Made by a program: the position numbers and the translations under genes | In this document: positions 14,204 through 25,700 of the stretch, one piece after another | Layout of the letters: every line of letters begins with the position of its first letter | How positions within the stretch are numbered: position 1 is the stretch's first letter | Source of the DNA: a virus | Reading direction: 5' to 3' (one strand) | DNA length: 64,000 bases | Virus record (IMG/VR): IMGVR_UViG_3300008262_000068 | Location: 1 to 64,000 of that record | Notes under the pieces: generated by a model | The model's input: the letters and a program-made list of their open reading frames with translations, nothing else | Told to the model about the DNA's origin: nothing | Databases searched by the model: none

Positions 14204-14537
14204 AAATTACGCTATCCGCATCTACAACACGACAGTGGAAATAATATTCATCCGAAAGATCTCCCAACTGTTCTCTTGTTGGGAACCAAGATTTAGCATT
14301 AATTATAGCAGAATCTGACGTAGAAAATTTAATGATATTATCTTTACCAGTTTTGATGATCAAGGTTAGATCTTCTGGTAAAAATTCTTCGTAATATTCA
14401 TAAACTCTTTTTTTCAATTCGCTATCTTCACATAGATCTAGTTTTGTGTTTGTAAAGTATACATAGACACAATTATTTTTTTCGGAACTATCGTAAAGAA
14501 TATCCAGTATATCTAAAGAATTGAAAACTTCAATCAT
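14193..14537 (-). CDS. hypothetical protein, 114 aa
   Basis: Mixed alpha/beta (LDILYDSSEKNNCVYVYFTNTKLDLCEDSE...). ATGA overlap with the 291-residue gene. It lies next to the tail-fibre block and may be a virion or fibre-assembly factor; not recognised. Confidence 0.65.
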   Translation of the reverse strand: MIEVFNSLDILDILYDSSEKNNCVYVYFTNTKLDLCEDSELKKRVYEYYEEFLPEDLTLIIKTGKDNIIKFSTSDSAIINAKSWFPTREQLGDLSDEYYFHCRVVDADSVIYEN

Positions 14538-15409
14538 GAGTTATTTTCCTCCATTTCTGCTATTTGCATCAATAAATTATCAACTGCTTCTTCTGACTGA
14601 TCTTCTGACCATGGACTATTTTTGTTAGGAGCTGTCAGATATTCTCTGTATGCCTTATAGTTTAATGGATTGGCAACAGATTGTCTGAGCATTAGATATT
14701 TAACAATTCTTTCCCTGAAGTTATTAATGTAATAACCAGATAATTTAATGTAATGATCTGTAGACTCAAGATATTCTGATTTATCAGGAGAATTATCTTT
14801 ATAAAATATCATCCAATCAAATGGGGACATGGGGAAACGAACGTCAATAGGTTCATTAAATTCTTCGATCTGTGGAATATTTCGTAACGCCTGTCTATAT
14901 TTAATCCAAAGAGGTTTATCTTCTTCTGAAACTGGACTGTCTGGTAACATAGTCCAATCCGAATCTTCAAGTAAAAAGTTTCTAACTAGACGAATTCCAA
15001 ACCAACTAATATTTCTTGTTTCATAATATGCGTCTGATAAATCTTTTTGAAAACTTTCCTTCTCGATGCTATCCATCAGATAGAAAGCTTCTTTCAATTT
15101 CTCAAAAATTTTTTTCCCTTCTGCTATGTCAGGGGATTCCATTTCATAATCTTTCCATTCATACTCGTTAGTAGTAAAATTCTTTACGAACTTTCTTCTT
15201 TTAGCATGAAAGGCTCCAGTATCGTAGTAATTTAGCTGGATTAATTTGTCCTTATCGGTATCCCAATTAGGATATAGTAACGGACCAATATGTTCCGTCC
15301 AATAAGTGTGAGTTATTTCTCTTTCGATTCCCTTATAATTTACAATTTTTTGAATTGAATTCAATTGCAAAATTAGTTTAGGAACATAAGATTCTGTTAC
15401 GATACTCAT
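14534..15409 (-). CDS. tail fibre/tail assembly chaperone-like protein
   Basis: 291 residues. The segment SDWTMLPDSPVSEEDKPLWIKYRQALRNIP (about 146-175) matches the signature I know from phage tail (fibre) assembly chaperones ('D.tqlpD.pl..e....W..YRqaLR.ip'). The rest is helical and charged. It lies 9 nt from the fibre gene cluster, supporting a role in fibre folding or attachment. Confidence 0.7.
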   Translation of the reverse strand: MSIVTESYVPKLILQLNSIQKIVNYKGIEREITHTYWTEHIGPLLYPNWDTDKDKLIQLNYYDTGAFHAKRRKFVKNFTTNEYEWKDYEMESPDIAEGKKIFEKLKEAFYLMDSIEKESFQKDLSDAYYETRNISWFGIRLVRNFLLEDSDWTMLPDSPVSEEDKPLWIKYRQALRNIPQIEEFNEPIDVRFPMSPFDWMIFYKDNSPDKSEYLESTDHYIKLSGYYINNFRERIVKYLMLRQSVANPLNYKAYREYLTAPNKNSPWSEDQSEEAVDNLLMQIAEMEENNS

Positions 15410-15418
15410 GATTTTAGG

Positions 15419-18400
15419 TTAGAATGCCTTTATCAAGTATTTAGTCAAGGCATATGGTTCCAATAATGGTATGCTTCTAACTGGATCTAATGCTGGTGTT
15501 GGATTTAGTGGTGTACCAGCAGTAAGAGTAAACGTCATATCATTTACTTCAATACCAGCAGTATATGGAGAATTTTGTGATCCCTCAATAATATAAACTA
15601 GTTCACGATTTTCACTTGAGATTTCACCTGGAGTTGATATAAATCTTTGTTCCGTTGCAAAGTCATAATAATAAAGGAATTCACAAATTCCATAATGATC
15701 ATTATTACCACCATTATCATTAGATACGTTTGGTGTTATTCTTTTTTGAACTATCTTAAATCTGGTTCCAGGAGCTCTAGCATCTTCTGGTAGATTTAAA
15801 GTATAAGTATACCACAGAGTTGCAGTATCTCCAGAACCAGTTCCATCATAATTATTAGCAATATCTGTATCAGAAGGTCTGGGAACTAATATTCCAATAA
15901 AATTGGTCTCTGGGAAATTTAGAGTTGAATCTGTATTGTAATACAGAAGCAATTCATCACCGCTATCATCTGGTCTTTCTCCACCGTTAATATTATTTCC
16001 TCTGGCACACTTAACTCCAAACTCTTTAACTGTGGTTGTATCTACACCAGTAACAACAATAAATCTTTCGAGTTCTGGACCACCAAACTTAACATATCTA
16101 GTATATGCTGTAGAACTACCAGCAACAAGACTAATACCTGTTACAACGCCACTAGAGTTTATGACCGTTGTTGCTTTGGTTCCAGCGCCAGCTCCACCCA
16201 AAAATCTAACCGTAGGGGCAGAAACATATCCACTTCCGCCATTTCCAAGAGCAACGCCAGTAATCACCGATCCAGAAACTGTACAAGAAGCAGTTGCTCC
16301 AGAACCAGTTTGTTGTCCCTGAGCAAGAATTTGAACAACTGGTGCTTGTGTGGTAGGTAATTTAAATCCACCAGCTGTTCCAATTCCAGTTCCACTACTA
16401 TAAATTTCTATTCCACTAGATGCCTTTATAACAACATCACCAACTGTTAAATCACTATTTCCACCACTTTCACCCAGTAATTTTTTCGTAACTAGTTTTA
16501 CATATCCATTTGATGCTTGATCTGATGTTGTAGCATTTGCTACTTCATTCCAAGTAGAAACACCATCAGTTACAAGTCTGTTAAGACTTGATGTAACTCC
16601 AGTAGCACCAGTTCCAACAGTAATGGTAACAGAAGAAGCAGCAGATGCTGTTAAAACTGATGATGGAATTTCAAATCTAGTATAAGCACCAGCTCCCCCA
16701 CCACCAGCTGCTGAAGACCAGAAACTTCTATTTTCACGAACAGTAGCTACAACTCTACCATCAGAGTAGATAGAATTACCACTAGAGACAAGATCAAAAT
16801 AATTTGTTCTGTAGCTACTCAATCCTCTGGCACCGCCATATCCACCACCGTGACCACCAGCTCCACCACCGCCGCCACCAGGACCACCAGCAGATCCAGC
16901 ACCATCTCCACCACCTTGAGCGTTTCCAGTTTGAGCGGACGTTCCAACGCCGCCACCGCCGCCACCGCCGCCACCTCCAGTACAACCGTAGTTTCCTCCA
17001 GCTCCACCAGCACCAGTAAATAATGATTCGTTTACTCCTTGAACACCATCATTAATAGCATTACCAGTTGCATCGTCTCCACAAGCTCCTTCGCCAGCGC
17101 CACCGCCGCCACCGCCGCCTCCAGCGCCTGCAACTAATTGACCAGTAGCAGTAAAGAGAATTGTTGATGCACCACCGCCGCCACCATTTTGTAAGTATCC
17201 AGCACCACCAGGACCACCACTTCCAGTTGCATCATAAGTTGATGTGGCAGTTCCCCTACTACTTCTACCACCTTGTCCAGGATAAGCAGTAAAAGATCCA
17301 CCAATTACACTATTACCATCTGGTCTTACAGATAATCTAAAAAACTTTCCAGGATTTCCTCTGCCAGTTACACAACCACCAGCATTTGTGCTGTATTGTC
17401 CAACTCCAGTTGTATATGATCCACCGTAGTTATCGCAGTTAACTCCAGTGGCACCATACATATCAATATATGCAGCTATAACTTTATATTTTGCTGCATC
17501 AGCACTTGCCATTTGGAAAGAACCTGTATTTGGATATGCTACAGTTGCAACTTCTCTATCCAATTGAGATGCAACAGCAAGAAATCTTCCTAGACTACCA
17601 GAACCATAAAGTCCAGAAGATCCTGGTTGACCTTCCCATGGAGTATTTGTTTGTGTAAATGGTGCTGTTGGAGGTCCAGTATAGATGCCATTCCAGAATT
17701 TTCCAGAAGCACCTTGCCCACCAACAGCTTCTGTGGTTTGCTTGCTATTAATGACAGTTATTGCGCTAGCATATGTTCCAGAATAAGTAAGTGCTCCACC
17801 GTTTCCTCCAGCACCACCAGACTCCAAATAAGGAGCACTACCAGGAATTACGTTTTCTGGAACTGCACCACCACCTCTACCACCACCAGCAGTAACAACC
17901 AAATTAGAACTATTACCTAAAGTTACAACAGTATCTCCACCATTAGCACCAGTTGTTGTCCAAACTCCACCAGATCCGCCTGCACCATATGCTTCAATTT
18001 CCAACGCAGTAACTCCAGCGGGAATTGAGAAAGTTTGTGTTCCTGGATTAGCATATATGTAATTAAAAGTTTCATAAATTGGTGTTCCACCAATAGTGAC
18101 TGTTCTTCCACCAATCACAGAGCTCTCAACAAATGTTTTTGACAAAGGTTGAGCTGTATCAGTCACATCAATAAATCTTCCAGAAGGACCAGATCCATAA
18201 TAATTTCCGTTTGTCTTAATACTACCAGGACCAGTATCTCCACCCTGCCAATTGTATATGTCATAACTGGAAACGTTATTTCCTGGAATTCTTCTCTTAC
18301 TCAAAGCATGTGAGTGAGTTAATTTCAAACCATTTGGTGGAGAAAATCCAGCAAGTCTTCCATTTCTATTTCTATAACTTGATAGATATGGATCCTCATT

Positions 18401-19114
18401 TCCTCCAGATGGGAATCCTTGAATCCCTGGTGCTTCTGAGTGTAGTAAGTAGTGATTATGCTGTGGTACACCATCTAGATCGGAATCTCCAAGAAGGACT
18501 TTAACTTGTTGCTGTCCTATGACACTACCTGGAATTGTTCCAATAACATTAGTATATCCAGTTGTTCTTATGTTACCAAGATCAAAATAACCTTTTTGTG
18601 TATCCTTAGAAAAATACCAAGATCCACCAGTAGCTCGTACTGCCATCTCAATATTTCCAATTGTTGGAGTACCAGAACCATAAACTGGACCATATCCAAC
18701 TAATTTTTTGGCGAGAAGATCAGGAACTCTAAAAGTTCCCATCGTTGGATCAGGCCAAAACTCAAAAACATTATCCCTAGTTACATCTGTCCTTGGTGTT
18801 CCACCGTAGTCATTTCCAATCACAGAATATAGTAGAGGATAATCACTTATTTTATATTCAGAACCATCACAATAAAGATAACCATAATACTGATAATCTG
18901 GATTATTTTCTGGTTGTGCATTTCCAGTTTGAGTGGAATAATAAGTAGCACCATTTAAAGGAGTCTGAGATGGTATAAATTGCGAGTCAAAAGATTTTTT
19001 GTTTGGTTTAGTTTTAAGAACATTAATAATACTACCAACAGAAACCATATCAGGACCGACTTCCTGATAATAATGTTTTCTCTTATTTCTATAGATCGGA
19101 TTCTGTGCTGGCAT
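15419..19114 (-). CDS. glycine-rich tail fibre protein with tail-collar domain
   Basis: 1231 residues. The N-terminal part carries a phage tail-collar (Mdp-like) motif: GYLYCDGSEYKISDYPLLYSVIGNDYGG (about 77-104) and TFRVPDLLAKKLVGYGP. A second His-rich loop QHNHYLLHS and THSHALS follows, as expected for collar proteins. Residues about 350-870 are extremely Gly-rich (runs up to 10 Gly), probably forming polyglycine-II-type or flexible host-binding segments like those known from receptor-binding tips. The C-terminus is beta-rich. Expected role: host recognition. Confidence 0.85.
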   Translation of the reverse strand: MPAQNPIYRNKRKHYYQEVGPDMVSVGSIINVLKTKPNKKSFDSQFIPSQTPLNGATYYSTQTGNAQPENNPDYQYYGYLYCDGSEYKISDYPLLYSVIGNDYGGTPRTDVTRDNVFEFWPDPTMGTFRVPDLLAKKLVGYGPVYGSGTPTIGNIEMAVRATGGSWYFSKDTQKGYFDLGNIRTTGYTNVIGTIPGSVIGQQQVKVLLGDSDLDGVPQHNHYLLHSEAPGIQGFPSGGNEDPYLSSYRNRNGRLAGFSPPNGLKLTHSHALSKRRIPGNNVSSYDIYNWQGGDTGPGSIKTNGNYYGSGPSGRFIDVTDTAQPLSKTFVESSVIGGRTVTIGGTPIYETFNYIYANPGTQTFSIPAGVTALEIEAYGAGGSGGVWTTTGANGGDTVVTLGNSSNLVVTAGGGRGGGAVPENVIPGSAPYLESGGAGGNGGALTYSGTYASAITVINSKQTTEAVGGQGASGKFWNGIYTGPPTAPFTQTNTPWEGQPGSSGLYGSGSLGRFLAVASQLDREVATVAYPNTGSFQMASADAAKYKVIAAYIDMYGATGVNCDNYGGSYTTGVGQYSTNAGGCVTGRGNPGKFFRLSVRPDGNSVIGGSFTAYPGQGGRSSRGTATSTYDATGSGGPGGAGYLQNGGGGGASTILFTATGQLVAGAGGGGGGGGAGEGACGDDATGNAINDGVQGVNESLFTGAGGAGGNYGCTGGGGGGGGGGVGTSAQTGNAQGGGDGAGSAGGPGGGGGGAGGHGGGYGGARGLSSYRTNYFDLVSSGNSIYSDGRVVATVRENRSFWSSAAGGGGAGAYTRFEIPSSVLTASAASSVTITVGTGATGVTSSLNRLVTDGVSTWNEVANATTSDQASNGYVKLVTKKLLGESGGNSDLTVGDVVIKASSGIEIYSSGTGIGTAGGFKLPTTQAPVVQILAQGQQTGSGATASCTVSGSVITGVALGNGGSGYVSAPTVRFLGGAGAGTKATTVINSSGVVTGISLVAGSSTAYTRYVKFGGPELERFIVVTGVDTTTVKEFGVKCARGNNINGGERPDDSGDELLLYYNTDSTLNFPETNFIGILVPRPSDTDIANNYDGTGSGDTATLWYTYTLNLPEDARAPGTRFKIVQKRITPNVSNDNGGNNDHYGICEFLYYYDFATEQRFISTPGEISSENRELVYIIEGSQNSPYTAGIEVNDMTFTLTAGTPLNPTPALDPVRSIPLLEPYALTKYLIKAF

Positions 19115-19121
19115 GGTTATA

Positions 19122-21152
19122 CTAAGTTTTTATTAAATATTCAACAACAATAAATGGTGACGTAGCTACATCTATAGATGCTATAGTAGATGGAGTTAGC
19201 TGTAACGTAGTATTTAGATTGTCTGGTTCAATCAAAGTAGCATTAGTGACGATGGAGAAAACTGGAGTTCCTCTAGTAACTTCAATTTTATGATCATGTA
19301 TTGTTGGATCTCCATCCAAATCAACTTCCTGAACTTCAGAATAAACATTAGTTGCTTGTGGATAAACTTCAGATGATGTAATATAGGAATTAATTGGTAA
19401 AACATCATCTAAAGGAAGACCTTTCCAGTCAACTGGAAATTCTGCTGCTGGATATCTAAAAGTTTCTTTCGCTGTTCCAGTATTAGGCCAAGGGCAGCGA
19501 TCACATACACCAAATCCAAAAGCGCCACAACTACCAGCAAAAGAAGTATAATCGTTGTATCGTGTTCCTTCAATACCAAACCAATTCTGAGTCAGATCAT
19601 AAGTAACTCCATCTTTCAATAAGCAATAGCATCGCAAATCATCAAAAGAACAACCAGTATTACAGAAGTTGTATCGTTGAATAACTTCTGTTGCAACAAC
19701 AGCTGGATTTGTATCTTGAACCTCTGATCCAGCAAGGTTTCCAGATGCCATAGCCCAGCAAGCAGGTTGTCCACTACCAGGAGAATTATTATTTGGATCT
19801 CTTGCTTTTGTGGCATTCAACCAAGAATTTATATTGATTGTACTGGCAGATTTAAAGTAATTAATTCCAGCTGGAGTGTCATTTAGATTTCCACTTAATG
19901 TTGGATCATTTGTAAATCCACCAGATAAACCAATTCTAACAACACCAGCCATGTCGTATGCGTTTGGTACATTAAGAGCCTGAGTTACGGTTCCTTGTTC
20001 ATCTCCTGCAGGATCAGTTGGGTTTAAAGTTATATTTCCATTCGCATCAGTTCCTCTTGCTCTAACAATTTGTTCTAGTGTAATTCTAAAAGTTCCAGTT
20101 CTATACTGCTCTGGTATTGTTAAACTCTGGTCTCTCCAGTTAGCATACTGAGAATCATAGCTACTCAATCCCAATCCAGATTCTTGTCTTGCTGGTAGAA
20201 GTGGACCAGAACTTTTTGTTCCATCTGGCCAAATAACATATATGCCTTCACCTGGGTTATTTGGTCTTTCTCCACCATTTGCATCATTACCAACAATAGA
20301 AGTAATTGTTATTAGAGTATTTCCATTTGTGTTAGTTAAATCAACAGAATATCTTCTAACTTCTGAAAATGCTCCAGCTCCACCAAAAGCAACATAACCA
20401 GATCCATAACCAGGACTAGCGAATCCTCCTGATTCTCCAGTACCACTACCATATCCAACAAATGCTGTACCGTTGTAACTAGGATTTAGCGATGGATCAT
20501 TAACACTTATAATATTTTCTGGTAGAGGAACAACACCACCAGTAGCTCCACCCTTGTTTAATAATCTAACTCTAGTAGTATTACTAAAGTGCATGTGAGG
20601 ATGAATCTGAGCATTTTCAACCGCTTCTGGATCCGTTCTAGAATTAGTTCCCCAAGTCCATTTGGGTTTACCTTTTAATGGAATCGTTTGTGCAGGGACA
20701 ATAAAACTTCCGCTATATGTGACAGTAGCAACAGATCCAACATTAGAAGAAATATCAACACCCATTCCAGATCTTTTAATGAATGTGTTGTTTTTTGTCT
20801 GCTCAATTATATTGTTAAAAACTCCAGCATCACCACCAGAAACTGGTCTTGGAAATTTTGATCCTAAATCTGGCACAACAAATTCATCAGTACCAATTGT
20901 AATTACAGGATCTCCATTTTGATCTAGTTTTGCAAACTTACATGTTGGTCCAGTACCACAAACTTCTGCAAGTAATGGATAATCTGCAGCTTTATACTTT
21001 GATCCATCACATCTTAGATATCCAGCAGGAAGTACTTTTGCATTATCTATATTATTTGGATTATTTGGAGACGCTACTTCAACTGGCCAAACAATGATGC
21101 TACCAGTTAGCGTTCCATACTTAGTTCTTTCTCGTGTGTAATGTACTGGCAT
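19122..21152 (-). CDS. tail fibre protein with tail-collar domain
   Basis: 676 residues. Collar motif PAGYLRCDGSKYKAADYPLLAEVCG (about 42-66) then FVVPDLGSKFPRPVSGGD, and IHPHMHFSNTT as the His-rich loop. The central part is Gly/Ser/Asn-rich and Cys-rich (CNTGCSFDDLRCYCLL). Its ATG overlaps the stop of the next collar protein (TAATG). Probably a second fibre or receptor-binding protein of the same block. Confidence 0.85.
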   Translation of the reverse strand: MPVHYTRERTKYGTLTGSIIVWPVEVASPNNPNNIDNAKVLPAGYLRCDGSKYKAADYPLLAEVCGTGPTCKFAKLDQNGDPVITIGTDEFVVPDLGSKFPRPVSGGDAGVFNNIIEQTKNNTFIKRSGMGVDISSNVGSVATVTYSGSFIVPAQTIPLKGKPKWTWGTNSRTDPEAVENAQIHPHMHFSNTTRVRLLNKGGATGGVVPLPENIISVNDPSLNPSYNGTAFVGYGSGTGESGGFASPGYGSGYVAFGGAGAFSEVRRYSVDLTNTNGNTLITITSIVGNDANGGERPNNPGEGIYVIWPDGTKSSGPLLPARQESGLGLSSYDSQYANWRDQSLTIPEQYRTGTFRITLEQIVRARGTDANGNITLNPTDPAGDEQGTVTQALNVPNAYDMAGVVRIGLSGGFTNDPTLSGNLNDTPAGINYFKSASTININSWLNATKARDPNNNSPGSGQPACWAMASGNLAGSEVQDTNPAVVATEVIQRYNFCNTGCSFDDLRCYCLLKDGVTYDLTQNWFGIEGTRYNDYTSFAGSCGAFGFGVCDRCPWPNTGTAKETFRYPAAEFPVDWKGLPLDDVLPINSYITSSEVYPQATNVYSEVQEVDLDGDPTIHDHKIEVTRGTPVFSIVTNATLIEPDNLNTTLQLTPSTIASIDVATSPFIVVEYLIKT

Positions 21153-22714
21153 TAGAAAACCCTAATAATATACACAATATTTTGTGATGGATTAGCAATA
21201 TTTGCTGTAATATTTAGAGCACCAGTTAAGGTTTCGGCAAGAAGATCACCTTTACTGACATCATTTACTGGATGCGTTGTTGGTCCCTTCAATCCATCTC
21301 CCATACTCAATTCAAATGTTCCATGATCATGTGGTCTTAACGTTGCTAAAGAAGGATCTTGAGTAGAAGGAGTATTACTCAAAGTGGTTGGATATGTTCC
21401 ATCTCTAAAAGTTACTTCTCTCGTTTGACTACCACTTCCTCCTATATTTTTACTCAACTCTACTTCATAGGTATAATTTGATGTTCCCAATCTAGTAATA
21501 CCGACGACTTGCGTTCCTGGTTCCAAATATGTTCCAGAGAGATCAGAAGTTTTTACTAACATGAATGGTCTAATCTTTGTTTCATCAGTACCAATATCAC
21601 CACTCACAACAAATTTAGTTGCTTGAGAAACTAATTGCACACTTGTAGAGAAGGCTGGTCTATTTTCTGGATCATCAGAGATTGCAGTTGGTCCAATATA
21701 TGGAGCTCCTCCAGTACCTGTATTATATCCAAAGTAATTTCTAGTACCAAACATTTCTATAGGTCTTGGAAAATATCCAGTCCATGCTTTCATAGCATGA
21801 GTTGTTTTTGCTTTAGCTGTAAAAGTATCAGTAAAAGGACTCAATCCCTCATAAACATAATCCGCTGTGGTAGAAGGTGGAATTTGAGAATAATCATTTT
21901 GTGCTGTACTTATAAATTCACTAAATTCGCTAGTTTGAATTAAGGTTGTATCATCATAATATGTTACGAAACCAGTTCCACTACACCACCTAGCATGATC
22001 TGCTGGACGTTCTGCTCTAAGCCAACTAATACTTGGACAACCAGCAGCTCCAGATTGACTTCCACCAACTGTGAATGTAGATGGTTCGAACAATTCGGGA
22101 CCAGGACCACCACCAGTTGCTGAAGTATAATCACCAGGGTGATTGTGAGATGGGGTATGTCCAATACTCAATTTTCTTCCAATAGTATAAACTGTTGTGG
22201 TAAAAGTTGGAGGTGTTATTGTAATATTAGTTTCGCCAGTTCCACCAGTTATTTTTCCAACAAAAACGATATCAGATGGTATAGTAAATACAATATTTGT
22301 ATCAGCGGATATTAAGGTTGGTATTGATTTTGATAATCCATCTTCAACAACTAAAGATTGTCCAGCAGAGTCAACCAGTTGAGTGTAAGCATCTTGTTGT
22401 CCAGCATAATATCTAGAATCAAATAGCATCGATGGTTCCAAATCTATCATAAGTCTTCCAACTAGATTTGGAACTTTGACGGTTCCAGTATAATGTGGAA
22501 ATGTCCCTGCAACTTCAGTTCCTCCATAACTATTGCCAATTATAGAAGTAAAAAGTGGATATCTACTTGCAGGCCACACAGCTCCATCACATAGTTCCCA
22601 CCCACGAGGAATATTCGATGCTAGATTACCATCGTTACCATCACCCGCCCATGGCATAATTGTGCCAATTTTGGCGGTTTTCATGGTCTTTAATTGACCG
22701 TATCTTTGTGCCAT
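21152..22714 (-). CDS. tail fibre protein with tail-collar domain
   Basis: 520 residues. Collar motif IPRGWELCDGAVWPASRYPLFTSIIGNSYGG (about 35-65) with TVKVPNLVGRLMIDLEP and a His-loop HTPSHNHPGD. The rest is beta-rich and ends in NIVYIIRVF, like the ends of its two neighbours (VVEYLIKT, LTKYLIKAF), so the three are probably paralogues. Role in host attachment inferred. Confidence 0.85.
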   Translation of the reverse strand: MAQRYGQLKTMKTAKIGTIMPWAGDGNDGNLASNIPRGWELCDGAVWPASRYPLFTSIIGNSYGGTEVAGTFPHYTGTVKVPNLVGRLMIDLEPSMLFDSRYYAGQQDAYTQLVDSAGQSLVVEDGLSKSIPTLISADTNIVFTIPSDIVFVGKITGGTGETNITITPPTFTTTVYTIGRKLSIGHTPSHNHPGDYTSATGGGPGPELFEPSTFTVGGSQSGAAGCPSISWLRAERPADHARWCSGTGFVTYYDDTTLIQTSEFSEFISTAQNDYSQIPPSTTADYVYEGLSPFTDTFTAKAKTTHAMKAWTGYFPRPIEMFGTRNYFGYNTGTGGAPYIGPTAISDDPENRPAFSTSVQLVSQATKFVVSGDIGTDETKIRPFMLVKTSDLSGTYLEPGTQVVGITRLGTSNYTYEVELSKNIGGSGSQTREVTFRDGTYPTTLSNTPSTQDPSLATLRPHDHGTFELSMGDGLKGPTTHPVNDVSKGDLLAETLTGALNITANIANPSQNIVYIIRVF

Positions 22715-22724
22715 AGGATTTAAA

Positions 22725-25700
22725 TTATAGTTCGACTAACCACCAACCACGAAGATTGGAAGGAATTTCTGTAGCATTTGGATCATTTGGAGCATCAGTA
22801 TTACCAACATATAGAAGACCGAATGCTGCGTTTCTTGTTTGAACAATTAGTTCACCACCGTTATAAGGCGCTGAAAGTAATGTTGTTCCAGTACCAGAAA
22901 CCAATCTCGATCCAACTGTGTCACCTTGAATTGCAACTGGGTCTGTAGTTGGTGATAGAGCTCTGATTACAAGATTTGTATTGTAGCTAAGATTACCAGT
23001 CAATTCAACGAATCTAATAATATCTCCAGTTACAGCGTTAGATGGTAAGTAAAGAACCATGTTACCACCAGTTGATAGATTCAACAAGTAGTTATTATTT
23101 GGTTGTAGTGCATTTCCTACTGTTTGTCCAATACCAGTTGGTGATTGAGAAACATAGGTCCATCTTCTACCACCATTAGCAGTAAAGTATTGAGTAATAC
23201 CAAATGCATCAACGGATCCATCTTGATACATGATGAAGTCTTTTGGACCAGATGCTGCACTACCAGCGGATCCAAGATTATCAATATGTAAAATCTTGGT
23301 TGATGGAGATGCAGTATCTCTTACCTCGCCCTTGACATATAGACTAGATCCCATCTCAACAGAACCATCAAGTCTTCTGACTCTGAAGTTTAGATCATTA
23401 TTACATGATCCATTTTCTTGACATTGTTGGTTATAAACCAACAGATCACCAAAGATATTAGCAAATCCGTTGAGATACATACCAGTCTTGCCAGTATATT
23501 CGTCAATAATTGCTCCATCTCCAGAGTGTCCATCATCATTAGCAACGTTGAATACGATGGTAGTTCCATCGCCACCAAACATTCTCAAATTACCACTAGT
23601 AATGTTTAGATCACCATGAGTTGTTAGATTTCCACCACCGAAGAATCTATCAAAATTGTTCTCTCCATCCAATCTGACAGACTTAGGAAGTCTTACACCA
23701 AATATTGGGTCATTTGCGCCATTAATGCTGTCTGGATAGAAGAATTCATTATCAATTCTGATGATATGCTCATAATCTAGTTTCTCTGGAATGAGGTCTC
23801 CGTTTACTAACTTGATTCTAATCTTATTTGGATTAGTATTTGGAGATTCAACAGATACTCTACCAGTAGCAGGAATTGCTTCGGAAAGAGTTGTTGTTCT
23901 GAAATCTTTTTGGATTTTAACAACTACTGCTCCAGGTTGCCATGCTTGTGCTGTTGTCGTTTCCTGTGCTCTACCACCAGATGGATATGTACCATTTGAA
24001 GAAGTTGGTAGGAAATGAATTCCTGCAGTATCTCCAGTACTTGATATAAATGGATTATCAGTAATTCTGATAATTTCCATCTTAGTTGTTGTTAATGTGG
24101 TTCCATCAACAATTGCAACCAGATCTCCCTTGGAGAATCCGCTGATACTTACAACAGGAATATTTGATGTTGATGCTAGAATTGCACCAGTTGCTTGGTT
24201 AGCATAAGTTGTTGTAAGTGGACCACCAACCTGAATAGTAAATGGATCTCTACGATAAACATAAACTGGTGTTGTTGTGCTATGGGCAGCAGCGGTTGTT
24301 CCCGCAAGAGATCCAATTGCAAATACGGTAGCATAAGTGCTTCCTAAAACAGTATCTCCTGTGCAAACATCAATTTGTGCTGTCGTGTACAATTCATTCT
24401 TTAATGTTAGTTTAGTGTTGTCTGCTGTTCCAGCACCACCACATTGACCAGTTAAAGTAAGATTTCCATAGATGAATGTTGATGTATTGATATTACCAGG
24501 ATCACCAAGAGAAACACTACCAGTAACACTATCGACTTCAAATACAGTTTCTTCTGCTTGTGTATCACAACCATTCTTGATGCTGAACTTCTTAGCGACC
24601 TGAGCCAAGAGAGAAGCAATCTTAAATACTTCGCCCTGATCTGCTACACCATCATTATTGCTATCATTTCTATCAATAATTACATAATCATTTGTCGTTA
24701 GCTGTCCACCAAATTCCGCCAGATACACATTCTCCTGTGTTCCAGATGCATCAATACCCTGAGTAATCCAAGTTGCATCAAATGCAACGTTTACTTTCCA
24801 AACGTTTGTTGTATCTGGGTGATTTGTCTTGATAGCAGTAAATGTACCAAGTGGTTGACGACGAACCTTGAGATAGTATGGTGCTTCTTCTGCGCCCTGT
24901 AGTCCATCTTCAGTAATTCTAACAATTTCTGGATGTGTAGAACCAGTAATTGGAGTATCGATAACCATGTAATCGCCAGCCTTGAAGTATGGGGTTGGCT
25001 TATACTTCATAGGAATGTAGTATTCTGATCCAGTTAGTGCTGGTAATGTAGCACCTTCAGGTCCAGCTCCAGGAATTGCTGCTTGGAAGTTAGAAACACC
25101 AGAATTTCCACCCCACACTCCAGCACCAGCAGTATCAATTCTGTTGAAACCAGCAGTTAGTTCTGCTGGAGTTGGTGCATTCTGATTAACAACGCCAACA
25201 ACAAATACATTAATGATGTCGATATTAGAGTTATATGTATTTTGTCCAAGAATTCCAGAAGAATGACTGAACGATGTAGATCCTAGTTGTGCTCTATTTC
25301 CAACGAAGGAGAAGGAAGCAAAACCTCCACAAAGAGTTACATTTGAATTGAAGCGGGCGGCGGCATCTACAACTAGGTTATTTCTAACTTTAGTTTGTCC
25401 ACCCTGACCACCAATATTGATCTCAGATGCATTAGTTGCAAAATCAAGAGTTTGAGTGTTGCCAGTAAAGAATTGAACAATACCAGCTTCAGTTCCAACA
25501 GAAACAACCATCTCTGGATTGAGTCTATTACCACCCTGAAGTTTGTTAGCACCAAATACTACATCTCCAGCAAAGTTAACTCTTCTTGTTCCAAAGGTTG
25601 TATATGAGTTAGAAGAGTTGTTACCGTATGCTCCACCAATTTGAACTTTAGAAATAGCACCAGCAGAATCTGTAATATCTCCAAGGAAGATATTCGAATG

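Noticed and set aside
16680-17200. GC-rich CCACCG tracts as a regulatory repeat
   Set aside because: They are codons for polyglycine in the tail fibre gene.
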